Positions 15,912-23,254 of a stretch of DNA of 43,663 nucleotides are shown here, piece after piece. The notes below the pieces were generated by a model. It saw only the letters and a list, made by a program, of their open reading frames with translations. It had not been told where the DNA came from and searched no databases. Both the position numbers and the translations under genes were made by a program. The stretch's first letter is position 1; the number at the start of each line of letters is the position of its first letter. The stretch is from Amphibacillus jilinensis Y1 (GTDB lineage Bacteria > Bacillota > Bacilli > Bacillales > Amphibacillaceae), in NCBI RefSeq assembly GCF_000306965.1, contig NZ_JH976444.1, forward strand, positions 32,598 through 76,260. The letters are read 5' to 3'.

Positions 15912-17216
15912 TTATAAAATTAATGCAGCTAACCAACCAAAAATAATAAGTGGGATATTAAAATGTATAAATGTTGGTACACATGTCCCCCAAATGTGAT
16001 CATGCTTGCCATCTGCATTCAAGCCAGATGTTGGACCGAGTGTACTATCACTTGCCGGTGAACCTGCATCGCCTAATGCAGCAGACGTCCCAATCAAAGC
16101 AGCAATTGCAATTGACGAGAAGCCAGCTGCAATACCAATCGGAACATATAAAGCTGCTAAAATTGGCACAGTAGCAAATGAAGAACCCATACCAAGTGTA
16201 ATCAATAAGCCAACCAACAATAACACGATCGCAATTAACGCCTGGTTTGTTCCTAGCATCGTTTCTGTCATTTCAACAAATGCCGTAATAGCGCCAACTT
16301 CTTGTAGCAAATGACCAAATCCAGCGGCAACAAGCATAACAAAGGCAATTGTGCCCATCATCTTTATTCCTTCGGTCATCACACGATCACCCTCACGAAA
16401 TGGAACAATAAGCAAAATAAACATTAGCATCAATCCGGTTAATGCACCAATAACTAATGTTTGCGTTAATATCTGGACAATAAGTGCAGCTAAAATCGCG
16501 ATTAGTGTTAGTGCATGCTTGCGATTAAAGCGTGGATACGCCTTTTGTTGTTGCTCCTCAACTGAAGCGTTGTCTTCTTGCTCGATTTCAATTGGCTTAC
16601 GATAGCTTACAAATACCGCAAATAATAAACCGAAAACCATCCCTAATCCAGGTAACGCCAATGATTTGGCTATATCGCCGATTGAGATAGCAAGTCCATT
16701 TGACGCCATCCCTGATTGAATCGTTTGATGAAAAAGCAAACCATAACCAGCAGATATCGTAACATAAGGTGCTTTCAGTCCAAAAGTCAATGCTGTTGCT
16801 ACAGCCCGACGATCTAATTTCATTTGATCAAATAACTTAAGTAAAGGTGGAATTAATAAAGGAATAAAGGCAATATGAACGGGAACAAGGTTTTGCGACA
16901 ATGACGCAATCCCTGCAATGAATAATACCAAAATCGCGCGTTTCCCCGACATAAAATTAATTAAATAACGAACAAGAATAGTCGTAATGCCGGTATAGGA
17001 AATAGCAACCGCGAATCCCCCTAAGATGATATAGCTTAAAGCCGTACTTGATTGTTCTCCCATCCCATCAATGACCAAACGTATCGCTTCAATTATCGAC
17101 AAGTTTGCCAGTAATCCTGCAATCACACTTGAAATTAGTAGTGCAATTAACACATGTACGCGTAATAAACTTAGTAATAATAAACTTAATACTGAAATAA
17201 TAACAATCCATTCCAT
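15912..17216 (-). CDS. Na+/H+ antiporter-family membrane protein, YuiF-like
   Basis: A 434-aa integral membrane protein with about eleven to twelve hydrophobic segments and short loops. The only long hydrophilic stretch (EIEQEDNASVEEQQQKAYPRF) lies in the middle, near residue 215. The C-terminal half carries GTSAALGDAGSPASDSTLGP, the conserved core of this antiporter-like family, followed by HDHIWGTCVPTFIHFN. The fold is related to NhaC and ion-transporter-superfamily proteins; relatives are annotated either as Na+/H+ antiporters or as amino acid permeases, so the substrate is open. The start ATG at 17216 follows GAGGGAG. A perfect 10-bp inverted repeat lies 25 bases upstream of the start and may be an operator. 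Only 50 bases separate it from pdaA, so read-through into pdaA is possible. Confidence 0.78.
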   Translation of the reverse strand: MEWIVIISVLSLLLLSLLRVHVLIALLISSVIAGLLANLSIIEAIRLVIDGMGEQSSTALSYIILGGFAVAISYTGITTILVRYLINFMSGKRAILVLFIAGIASLSQNLVPVHIAFIPLLIPPLLKLFDQMKLDRRAVATALTFGLKAPYVTISAGYGLLFHQTIQSGMASNGLAISIGDIAKSLALPGLGMVFGLLFAVFVSYRKPIEIEQEDNASVEEQQQKAYPRFNRKHALTLIAILAALIVQILTQTLVIGALTGLMLMFILLIVPFREGDRVMTEGIKMMGTIAFVMLVAAGFGHLLQEVGAITAFVEMTETMLGTNQALIAIVLLLVGLLITLGMGSSFATVPILAALYVPIGIAAGFSSIAIAALIGTSAALGDAGSPASDSTLGPTSGLNADGKHDHIWGTCVPTFIHFNIPLIIFGWLAALIL

Positions 17217-17240
17217 AACATTGACTCCCTCTTTTTCTTT

Positions 17241-17264
17241 AATGCTTTACTATGGTAAAGCATT
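17241..17264. promoter_or_regulatory. Inverted repeat upstream of the antiporter-like gene
   Basis: AATGCTTTAC-TATG-GTAAAGCATT has perfect 10-bp arms. It lies 24 bases before the ATG of the minus-strand antiporter gene and just after the terminator of the small gene upstream. It has no T-run, so it is more likely an operator or leader hairpin than a terminator. Confidence 0.55.
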
Positions 17265-17268
17265 ATTG

Positions 17269-17300
17269 CAAAAAAATCAATCCCTTTTTAAAGGATTGAT
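17269..17300 (-). terminator. Terminator of the 49-aa SE1561-like gene
   Basis: On the minus strand ATCAATCC and GGATTGAT (17276-17300) form an 8-bp stem followed by TTTTTTT. It begins ten bases after the stop codon of the small gene. Confidence 0.82.
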
Positions 17301-17309
17301 TGAAAAAAA

Positions 17310-17459
17310 TTATGCTAACTTTTGTTCCATTTCTTCAATTAATTTGATTAAACGATCAACATCCTCTATTGACGCCTGACTTGGTTCCAATTTATCCAGT
17401 TGGTTGAGGAAAGCTTGTAATTGTTTTTTCAATTGGTCAATGTTAACATCTTGGCACAT
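17310..17459 (-). CDS. Small SE1561-family-like protein
   Basis: A 49-aa acidic, helical protein starting MCQDVNIDQLKKQLQ and ending EEMEQKLA. The middle motif EPSQASIEDVDRLIKLIEEM resembles, from memory, the SE1561 family of short uncharacterised Bacillales proteins (pattern LEPxxxxIEDIDRLIxMLDDLE). It may form a coiled-coil hairpin. Its ATG at 17459 is preceded by AAGGAG at 7-base spacing, and a good terminator follows, so it is a real single gene despite its size. The function of the family is not known to me. Confidence 0.8.
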   Translation of the reverse strand: MCQDVNIDQLKKQLQAFLNQLDKLEPSQASIEDVDRLIKLIEEMEQKLA

Positions 17460-17480
17460 ATCGTAACTCCTTTTTTATTA

Positions 17481-17629
17481 AAGATACCGTCCGTAAAACC
17501 CACACCACAAAATGGAAGCTAACGCTCATCTATTTAAACATAAGTTAACGGCCGCTAATGTCCTTCATTCTACAATCAATCTTTTGGGGGCAGTAACCAA
17601 TCCCACCACTGATTGAAGGTTTGTTTTAT
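17481..17629 (-). repeat. Repeat A, copy 6 (inverted, full length)
   Basis: Read on the minus strand it begins ATAAAACAAACCTTCAATCA (ending at 17629) and carries the arm pair around GTGGTGGGATTGG, the core GGACATTAGCGGCCGTTAAC, TCCATTTTGTGGTGTGGG, and the tail GTTTTACGGACGGTATC at 17481. About 149 bases, near full length. Confidence 0.88.
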
Positions 17630-17739
17630 GCATCCTTTCTATATTAAGCGAAAAAGCTACTGCTGTCCAATCACTCTCCAATCATGTTATAATGAAAACG
17701 AACATTGAGATCAGCTGTTTAGACGAGAACGAATGGGTG

Positions 17740-17811
17740 GAAACGTCCTGGTTACTCAACATCTAATCAGTTGAGGGACGAAAGCTCCTACTAATTGAAG
17801 GTTCGTTTTAT
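17740..17811 (-). repeat. Repeat A, copy 7 (inverted, 5' part only)
   Basis: On the minus strand the head ATAAAACGAACCTTCAAT ends at 17811, followed by CAACTGATTAG and GTAACCAGGAC, the counterparts of the hairpin arm and AGTGAATCAGGAC of other copies. The tail is missing. Its outer edge abuts the ribosome binding site (GGAGGT, 17813-17818) of the MscS gene. Confidence 0.7.
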
Positions 17812-17824
17812 TGGAGGTAAAGTA

Positions 17825-18691
17825 ATGGATTTTTCTTGGCAGCGTTTTTTAGAAATCATGACGCTTATATTTGAACATAATTTAACAAAAATAGCACTTG
17901 GTGGTTTAGTCATTTTAATTTTGGTTGCTCTACTCCAACGGCTTGTCCGTTCCGTGCTCTCCCGTACAACACTTATTGACGGCAAAGAATCAACAACGAT
18001 TATATCGCTTATTCATTCGATTATTAAATATATTGGCTCAATTGGCTTTATCTTTTATGCCTTATCTGTGTTTGGCTTGGACATAGGTGGCATGCTAGCT
18101 GGTGCAGGTGTCCTTGGTATTGTCATTGGTTTCGGTGCTCAAAGTCTTGTACAAGATCTATTAGCAGGTCTCTTTATCGTATATGAAAAACAGCTCCAAA
18201 AAGGAGATTGGGTTATTGTAAATCAACAATATGAAGGTTTAGTTGAAGAAGTAGGTTTTCGGGTTTTAAAAATCCGGACATGGTCAGGAACCATTATTTC
18301 TGTTAATAATGGTCAAGTACAAACAATCGAAAATTTCAATCGCGAGAAGATGCGACTGATTGAAACCATCACAACAAGCTTTTATGAAGATCCATCGAAA
18401 GTGATGCGTGTCTTGGAAGAAGCTTGTGCAGAATTAAATCAAAGACTTAGTGAATACTTAAAGAAAGATTTGTCTGGTGACCCTGTTGAGCCGTTTAAAC
18501 TAATTGGGATGGGATCACTTAATGATCATTATCACGGCTATAATTATATCATTACCGGTTTATGTCAAGATTTAACCTTCTTCCCAGCAGCACGTGAGGC
18601 CCGATCTATTATTGCTCAACATTTATATAAGCACCACATTCAAATGCCAGAACAGCAAATTATTACCCGACATAAAGAAACAAATAACTAA
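17825..18691 (+). CDS. Small-conductance mechanosensitive channel, MscS family
   Basis: A 288-aa membrane protein that opens under membrane tension and releases solutes after osmotic downshift. It has three N-terminal helices: about residues 15-37, 55-77, and the pore-lining TM3 beginning GGMLAGAGVLGIVIGFGAQS near residue 82, with the Gly/Ala packing pattern typical of MscS. The beta domain follows (KGDWVIVNQQYEGLVEEVGF) and the C-terminal alpha/beta domain ends the protein. The size and the short N-terminus resemble B. subtilis YkuT and YhdY. The start ATG at 17825 lies six bases after GGAGGT; an upstream in-frame extension lies inside Repeat A. A strong terminator follows. Confidence 0.92.
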   Translation: MDFSWQRFLEIMTLIFEHNLTKIALGGLVILILVALLQRLVRSVLSRTTLIDGKESTTIISLIHSIIKYIGSIGFIFYALSVFGLDIGGMLAGAGVLGIVIGFGAQSLVQDLLAGLFIVYEKQLQKGDWVIVNQQYEGLVEEVGFRVLKIRTWSGTIISVNNGQVQTIENFNREKMRLIETITTSFYEDPSKVMRVLEEACAELNQRLSEYLKKDLSGDPVEPFKLIGMGSLNDHYHGYNYIITGLCQDLTFFPAAREARSIIAQHLYKHHIQMPEQQIITRHKETNN

Positions 18692-18793
18692 TAAAACCAA
18701 CGATCGGTAGTAGAAATCCGTTATCCGTCGCCTATATAGCTTTACTCTGCTCTCTATTTTGAGGCGATTGATTAACGAACGGTTATTTAAATA
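18691..18793 (+). repeat. Repeat A, copy 8
   Basis: The head ATAAAACCAACGATC starts on the last base of the mscS stop codon. The first hairpin is missing; the second hairpin (GTCGCCTA..., GAGGCGAT) and the tail GATTAACGAACGGTTATTTA are kept. It joins directly to the terminator of the channel gene. Confidence 0.78.
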
Positions 18794-18836
18794 AGCTAGT
18801 ATATCGCTGTTTCTTTAGCGAATATACTAGCTTTTT
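18793..18836 (+). terminator. Terminator downstream of the MscS gene
   Basis: AAGCTAGTATAT (18793-18804) pairs with ATATACTAGCTT (18822-18833), extended by CGC/GCG, and ends in a T-rich tail (CTTTTTATATTT). Confidence 0.88.
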
Positions 18837-18887
18837 ATATTTGGTATTTTTAATTTTCGGCTCTAAAATATGTGTTGTAGTAACGGT

Positions 18888-18925
18888 ACATCTTCCACTT
18901 TTCTATGAGCAAAAGAGGAAGATGT
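18888..18925. terminator. Hairpin downstream of yfkD, possible terminator
   Basis: ACATCTTCC (18888-18896) pairs with GGAAGATGT (18917-18925), extended by CTTTT/AAAAG across a one-base bulge. It lies 43 bases past the yfkD stop on the minus strand but lacks a T-run in that direction. Confidence 0.4.
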
Positions 18926-18967
18926 CATTTACCACATGTTTAAATACAGAAGTCCAAAAGCTTTTCG

Positions 18968-19720
18968 TTAACTTAAGTGGAATGCTAAATAATGCTGAAT
19001 CGGCAACCATGTCATCACTTCTTCTTCGACGACATTCTTTATTTTTAGGGTTTGATTTCTACCAGTCATCGATAAGTAGACTTCTCCGTATGTTATTATA
19101 CCTGATTCTTTGACTGCGGCCGCATATGCCTCTAACCTTTCTGCTCCTGCTTCATTTGCTAGAGGAATTTGTTTCTCAGTCGTTGCGCCAAAAACAGCTT
19201 TGTAAGCAATCGGCCATTCCACCCGCTCACTAACACTAGTTAAAACCATAGATTGAACTTGATCACTATTAGCGACTTTATTTTGTATTCCACCACTGAT
19301 TTGTGCTTCTTCGTTTTGCAAATAAGTGAGCGGGGTACCTGAGACAAAATTTTCATTAATTTTTTGATAGGCCCAATTCACAGAGGTTTCCTTTGATTGA
19401 TAATGAAGCGGCCATCTGCCTAAATAGACCTCACTTGAGTAGCCAAACGCAAACTTCGAATTATTCACATCGGTGGCATTAAGTTGCTCAATAAAATGTG
19501 GATTGGTAATCTCAACTTCACTCTTCTTTAATAGTTTTTCAACAAATCCTTCAACATCAATATCTTTAATCGTTTCTTGCTTTTGTTCTACTGTGTTTTC
19601 TTCTTCTACCGATTGAACATGTGAAGGTAAGTTTTGAGAAAAAGTTGAAATAAAATCTGTTGCCGCGGTTACTGGCGTAAATGTACAAAGAAAAAAGAGA
19701 ATAGGTAACATAAACTTCAT
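18968..19720 (-). CDS. yfkD: YfkD-family protein, exported
   Basis: A 250-aa protein with a signal peptide (MKFMLPILFFLCTFTPVTA, cleavage likely after residue 19). An acidic, variable stretch follows (about 35-65), then the conserved YfkD core: VEITNPHFIEQLN, VYLGRWPLHYQSKETSVNWA and GIITYGEVYLSMTG. These match the B. subtilis YfkD-like family as I remember it, whose function is unknown. The start ATG at 19720 follows AAAGGAAACGAG; an upstream in-frame ATG at 19750 would place ten extra residues before the signal peptide and lacks spacing. It is probably secreted or attached to the outer membrane face. It is the only gene in its unit. Confidence 0.82.
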   Translation of the reverse strand: MKFMLPILFFLCTFTPVTAATDFISTFSQNLPSHVQSVEEENTVEQKQETIKDIDVEGFVEKLLKKSEVEITNPHFIEQLNATDVNNSKFAFGYSSEVYLGRWPLHYQSKETSVNWAYQKINENFVSGTPLTYLQNEEAQISGGIQNKVANSDQVQSMVLTSVSERVEWPIAYKAVFGATTEKQIPLANEAGAERLEAYAAAVKESGIITYGEVYLSMTGRNQTLKIKNVVEEEVMTWLPIQHYLAFHLS

Positions 19721-19806
19721 TTGCTCGTTTCCTTTCAATTCATTTTTCAATAGTTTACGTCAAACCGGTTATTTTTATGTAAGATTTACTATCAGCATCA
19801 GTCGAG

Positions 19807-19845
19807 GCCCCACTTTACTAGCAAAACATGCTACTAAAGTGGGGC
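19807..19845. other. Long imperfect palindrome between yfkD and the OsmC-like gene
   Basis: CCCCACTTTA (19807 onward) and TAAAGTGGGG (ending 19845) are perfect 10-bp arms, and the inner sequence continues with CTAGCA/TGCTAC. It has no clear T-run in either direction. It lies 130 bases past the OsmC-like stop and 85 bases upstream of yfkD, so it could be a terminator, an operator or an mRNA stabiliser. Confidence 0.45.
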
Positions 19846-19975
19846 TTTGATTAACTCCATTAGCTAGCAGGACTTATACATTCCTGGTTACCTAGGTAAT
19901 GAACGCTCTTTTTTCTAAATCATTGTGTTTATCTCATATGAAAGTCAATCAAATAAACACTTTGATTTTTAAACG

Positions 19976-20365
19976 CTAATTTAGTGAAACTAATTCTAAT
20001 GTTTCCACAATATCAATGCTATCTTCAACAGATCGAATAATAGCACACTTTGCTCGTGCATTTTCTAGCACGCGATAGAGCTTATCAATGTTTAGATTTC
20101 TTCCTTTAACAACAAAATGCAACTTAATTCTTTTAATGCGGTTACCTTCTTTTTCATCTTTAGTCACTTCACTTCTAATAAAGAAATCATCAACATGGGT
20201 ATGATGTAGTTCTAATAAATCAGTGAATTCTTGAGCACTTGAGCCAGCAATGGCCGATACCAACAAATGTTCCGGTTTATAGCCATGGTATAAATCTTCC
20301 GAAACATCTAAAATACCATAAGCTAATTCAACACGAATACCTTCTTCTTTAAATTTAAATAACAT
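19976..20365 (-). CDS. OsmC-like protein lacking the first redox cysteine
   Basis: A 129-aa protein with the OsmC/Ohr fold. The motif GYKPEHLLVSAIAGSSAQEFT (about 29-49) matches the central helix that normally carries the peroxidatic cysteine (pattern LLxxALGGCxxxD), but here serines replace that cysteine. The second conserved cysteine is kept in ENARAKCAIIRSVED. Typical OsmC and Ohr proteins reduce hydroperoxides with both cysteines, so this member is likely not a classical peroxidase; a binding role is possible. The start ATG at 20365 follows GAAGGAG. It is a single gene, divergent from the MFS gene 150 bases away. Confidence 0.8.
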   Translation of the reverse strand: MLFKFKEEGIRVELAYGILDVSEDLYHGYKPEHLLVSAIAGSSAQEFTDLLELHHTHVDDFFIRSEVTKDEKEGNRIKRIKLHFVVKGRNLNIDKLYRVLENARAKCAIIRSVEDSIDIVETLELVSLN

Positions 20366-20514
20366 AACATCGACTCCTTCTATTCGTTCGATTATTTTTA
20401 TCTACCCTTTTTAAGTAAGCAATATGCTTTTTATGAGAATGGATTGTTTTTTAGGCGTTAAAGCCTTAAAGTTATAGTGGTGCAAAAGATTATATACTTT
20501 GGAGGTGAAACGAC

Positions 20515-21699
20515 ATGCTCACAAACCGAGCGCGTTTCTGGGTACTGATTAGTTTTATTATGATTTCAGGATTTGTACAAGGGATGCTACTTCCCTTATT
20601 AGCAATCATCCTAGAACAAACCGGTGTATCTTCTTCAGTTAATGGTCTACATGCTACGGGTTTATATATTGGCGTTCTAGTCGCTTCACCTTTTATGGAA
20701 AAACCTTTACAAAAATTTGGTTACAAGCCGCTGATTTTATTTGGGGGCGCGATGGTATTTGGTGCTTTAACATTATTCCCTTTGTGGCAGAATATTTGGT
20801 TCTGGTTTGTTCTTCGCTTCATAATCGGTATCGGTGATCATATGTTAAGCTTTGCTACACAGACTTGGATAACATCAACTACCACTCAGAAAAATCGTGG
20901 TCGAACGATTGCCATCTACGGGTTATTTTTTAGCCTAGGCTTCTCGTTAGGCCCTTTAATGGCACAACTTGTGTCACTTCATGAACATATGCCTTTTATC
21001 ACAGCCGCTTTTCTCTGCTTCGGTGTTTGGCTGATCGTATGGTTTGTTAGAAATGACTATGTAACAGAAGACGATACATCAATCACTGTTCAATTGGCTG
21101 CTACATCTACCTTAGGGAGATTTATAAAAACAACTAAAATAGCTTGGATTGCTTTATTAGCACCGTTCACTTACGGAATTTTAGAAGCATTGCTTCATAG
21201 CACATTTCCTATTTACGGTTTGAGAATTGGTCATGGTATCGGACGAATTTCATTAATTATTTCTACCTTCTCCGTGGCAACATTATTAACTCAAGTTCCA
21301 CTTGGGGCACTCAGCGATCGTGTTGGACGTGATCGTGTCCTCCCTGTAGTTACAGGATTAGGAGTAATTATCTTTTTACTTAGTGCTCAATTTGACACTT
21401 ACTTTCTCGGATTAACCATTACTTTTGCAATAGCGGGTATGTTACTAGGATCGTTGTTTTCGATGGGTGTGTCTTATATGGCAGACCTATTACCACGCAC
21501 CTTACTTCCATCTGGTAATATTATGTGTGGTATTACTTTTAGTATTGGAAGTATGATAGGTCCCTATCTAGGAGGGCTAATTATTAATTACTTCCCTAAG
21601 CTATCCTTTTTTTATATCATTGTAGTTGTTTTGTTTATTATAACTTTTTTATTTGTAATAAAAAAGCAACATGCTCTAATAAAAGAAAAAAACATCTAA
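20515..21699 (+). CDS. MFS transporter, DHA1-like
   Basis: A 394-aa major facilitator with twelve predicted helices and a short central loop (EDDTSITVQLAATST, near residues 183-197). The loop between helices 2 and 3 contains MEKPLQKFGYKPLI. The conserved second-half loop GALSDRVGRDRVLPV lies near 263-277. FIIGIGDHMLSFATQTWITS in helix 4 is a substrate-path region. The type suggests proton-coupled drug or sugar-like export, but the substrate cannot be named. The start ATG at 20515 follows GGAGGTG at six bases. It is transcribed alone; a hairpin follows 36 bases after the stop. Confidence 0.85.
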   Translation: MLTNRARFWVLISFIMISGFVQGMLLPLLAIILEQTGVSSSVNGLHATGLYIGVLVASPFMEKPLQKFGYKPLILFGGAMVFGALTLFPLWQNIWFWFVLRFIIGIGDHMLSFATQTWITSTTTQKNRGRTIAIYGLFFSLGFSLGPLMAQLVSLHEHMPFITAAFLCFGVWLIVWFVRNDYVTEDDTSITVQLAATSTLGRFIKTTKIAWIALLAPFTYGILEALLHSTFPIYGLRIGHGIGRISLIISTFSVATLLTQVPLGALSDRVGRDRVLPVVTGLGVIIFLLSAQFDTYFLGLTITFAIAGMLLGSLFSMGVSYMADLLPRTLLPSGNIMCGITFSIGSMIGPYLGGLIINYFPKLSFFYIIVVVLFIITFLFVIKKQHALIKEKNI

Positions 21700-21734
21700 A
21701 AACAGCTAGCGATAGCTTTCCTCATTTTTTAAAA

Positions 21735-21771
21735 AAGAAGCTCCGAACATGGGATTATTCGAAGCTTCTTT
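21735..21771 (+). terminator. Terminator of the MFS gene
   Basis: AAGAAGCTCCGAA (21735-21747) pairs with TTCGAAGCTTCTT (21758-21770) with one mismatch. The tail is short (TTTAAT), and a T-run precedes the hairpin, so it may also act in the other direction. Confidence 0.7.
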
Positions 21772-21869
21772 AATACATTCATCATATTTATTAACTCAAC
21801 TTTCGCACACTGAAAATAGTTATTCAACCTTCTCATACGTTTAAACACTATTTCATTCCGATAAGCAAA

Positions 21870-21962
21870 GGATTCGCTTTTCGCTGGGATGGCTTCAGCT
21901 AACTTGAGTCGCAAAGATCACGCCTCAAGTGGATCTTCAGCTCATCCTATGGGAGACTGCTG
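21870..21962 (-). repeat. Repeat B, copy 1 (inverted)
   Basis: On the minus strand: CAGCAGTCTCCCATAGGAT, then the fixed flank GAGCTGAAGATCCA, an apical stem CTTGAG/CTCAAG with a 15-base loop, the second fixed flank TTAGCTGAAGCC and ATCCCAGCGAAAAGCGAATCC. The apical stem differs in sequence from copies 2 and 3 but still pairs. Confidence 0.8.
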
Positions 21963-22060
21963 AAAAACTAACCCCTGGGGGGATTTTGAATTTAAAGGAT
22001 TTTGTACTCACTCCAGTTACAGACGATCGCTTTCCGCGGGCACCGGCACAAAAGCGTTAT

Positions 22061-22305
22061 CTATTTTCACTCCTTACGTCGTAAAATAGTGACGCTCTAG
22101 CCTGAGGCTGATGCTATTCCTCAAGGCGTCTCATCCATTGGCTTTCTCCGTTTGATATGGCGGTTCTTTCTATATGTTTTTTTGCAGTTGAAGTTAGACA
22201 TTCTACACAAGAATGACTCAAGCACCCAGCAGTCCCATAGACTCCTATGGGAAAAGCGCGAGCTGAAGATCCACTTCGGCTAGTGCCTGTTGGTTGCCGA
22301 AGTTA
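22061..22305 (+). repeat. Long inverted repeat D, left copy
   Basis: About 245 bases recur in inverted orientation at 43203-43449 with roughly ten differences by eye. The segment contains a hairpin (CTATTTTC...AAAATAG), CTCTAGCCTGAGGCTGATGC, and the first half of Repeat B copy 2. No protein is encoded. Homologous recombination between the two copies could invert the 21 kb between them. Confidence 0.9.
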
Positions 22306-22347
22306 GCTGAAGCCGTGCCCATGGAAAGCGAGGGGACTACTGGGTGC
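22222..22347 (+). repeat. Repeat B, copy 2
   Basis: The outer arms GCACCCAGCAGTCCC (22222-22236) and GGGACTACTGGGTGC (22333-22347) pair with one mismatch. Inside lie GACTCCTATGGGAAAAGCGC, the fixed flank GAGCTGAAGATCCA, an apical stem CTTCGGC/GCCGAAG, the flank TTAGCTGAAGCC and GTGCCCATGGAAAGCGAGG. The whole unit is one long imperfect palindrome. Confidence 0.85.
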
Positions 22348-22561
22348 GCTGCGCTAATGATTATATTGTTTATTAATCATCATCTAACACGTACAAAAAT
22401 AAATGAATACTACTTTTTCAGCAGTCTCCATCCTATTTCCGCAGGAGTCTCAATCCTTGCTTATCCCAACTTAGACTGGTGGTTCATACTAAATCAGATG
22501 AGAAAGTTGAGTATCTGATTAAATATAACAACATTAAATAGAAATCACTTGTTCTATTTTT

Positions 22562-23239
22562 TCATTTCTGATTTACGAAGCGATTAAAGTGTTGTTCTAA
22601 TTGCTCTTGAACAAAAGCAATACAAATGCATAGTGGCCAGTAAATAAGTGCGACAAGAATATACATGGTTAATGTATCAAAAGTTCGCCCACCTGCAATT
22701 TGTGTTTTCTGAAACAATTCAGGAACGGTAATAACAGCGGCTAGTGAGCTCGCCTTAACTAAATCTAAGAAAATATTAGTTAATGGTGGAATGGCTATCC
22801 GAGCCGCCTGAGGTAAAATAATGCCAGCCAATGCTTTTCGATAATTTAATCCTACTGTGAAGGCCGCTTCCCATTGACCGTCATCTACGCTACTTAGCGC
22901 AGAACGGTTCACTTCTGCAATATAAGCTGCACTGTTAAGACCAAAGCCGAGAATAGCGGCTTGAAAAGCAGAAAATTCAATTCGAATAGCAGGTAAACCA
23001 AAATAAATAATAAAGAGAAAGACGAGGATGGGCGTTCCTCGCATAAAAGAGATGTAAAGACGTGCCGGCCAACGTAACCATCGACTCTGATGATGACGAG
23101 CTAATGCTAGCGGCAAGCCAATCGCCATGCCAATCGCCATACTAATAAAAGAAACATAAATGGTCATTGGCAAACCACCTAATATAAATGGTAAATTTTC
23201 AATTGCTAGTCTTACATCAAAAAAACCGACCAAACCCAT
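22562..23239 (-). CDS. Amino acid ABC transporter permease
   Basis: A 225-aa HisM/TcyB-type permease with five helices. It opens DVRLAIENLPFILGGLPMTIYVSF and carries the coupling motif EVNRSALSSVDDGQWEAAFTVGLNYRKALAGIILPQAARIA (shown here in part as EAAFTVGLNYRKAL near residues 145-158), which docks onto the ATPase. The start ATG at 23239 lies eight bases after AAGGAG; an in-frame GTG nine bases upstream overlaps that site. It follows the binding-protein gene by 15 bases in one operon. No ATP-binding subunit gene is present on either side, so it must share an ATPase encoded elsewhere. Cystine, another polar amino acid or a related solute is possible. Confidence 0.88.
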   Translation of the reverse strand: MGLVGFFDVRLAIENLPFILGGLPMTIYVSFISMAIGMAIGLPLALARHHQSRWLRWPARLYISFMRGTPILVFLFIIYFGLPAIRIEFSAFQAAILGFGLNSAAYIAEVNRSALSSVDDGQWEAAFTVGLNYRKALAGIILPQAARIAIPPLTNIFLDLVKASSLAAVITVPELFQKTQIAGGRTFDTLTMYILVALIYWPLCICIAFVQEQLEQHFNRFVNQK

Positions 23240-23254
23240 CCTTCTCACTCCTTA

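Larger units (their letters stand above)
21772..22561. other. 790-bp gene-free, repeat-rich region
   Basis: No convincing coding frame lies here. The region holds two copies of Repeat B (21870-21962 inverted, 22222-22347 direct), the left copy of the ~245-bp inverted repeat D (22061-22305), and a G/C-rich remnant CGATCGCTTTCCGCGGGCAC near 22024. A short inverted repeat (AAATAGAA/TTCTATTT, about 22537-22560) may end the minus-strand permease transcript. The open frames at 21729-21914 and 22294-22518 run through repeats and have no ribosome binding site. Confidence 0.7.

Noticed and set aside
18841-19113. 90-codon open frame on the plus strand
   Set aside because: Opposes the 3' end of yfkD, crosses a hairpin and has no ribosome binding site.
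21729-21914. 61-codon open frame on the minus strand
   Set aside because: Lies across a Repeat B copy and the terminator of the MFS gene; no start signal.
22294-22518. 74-codon open frame on the plus strand
   Set aside because: Starts inside Repeat B copy 2, has no ribosome binding site and no recognisable protein character.
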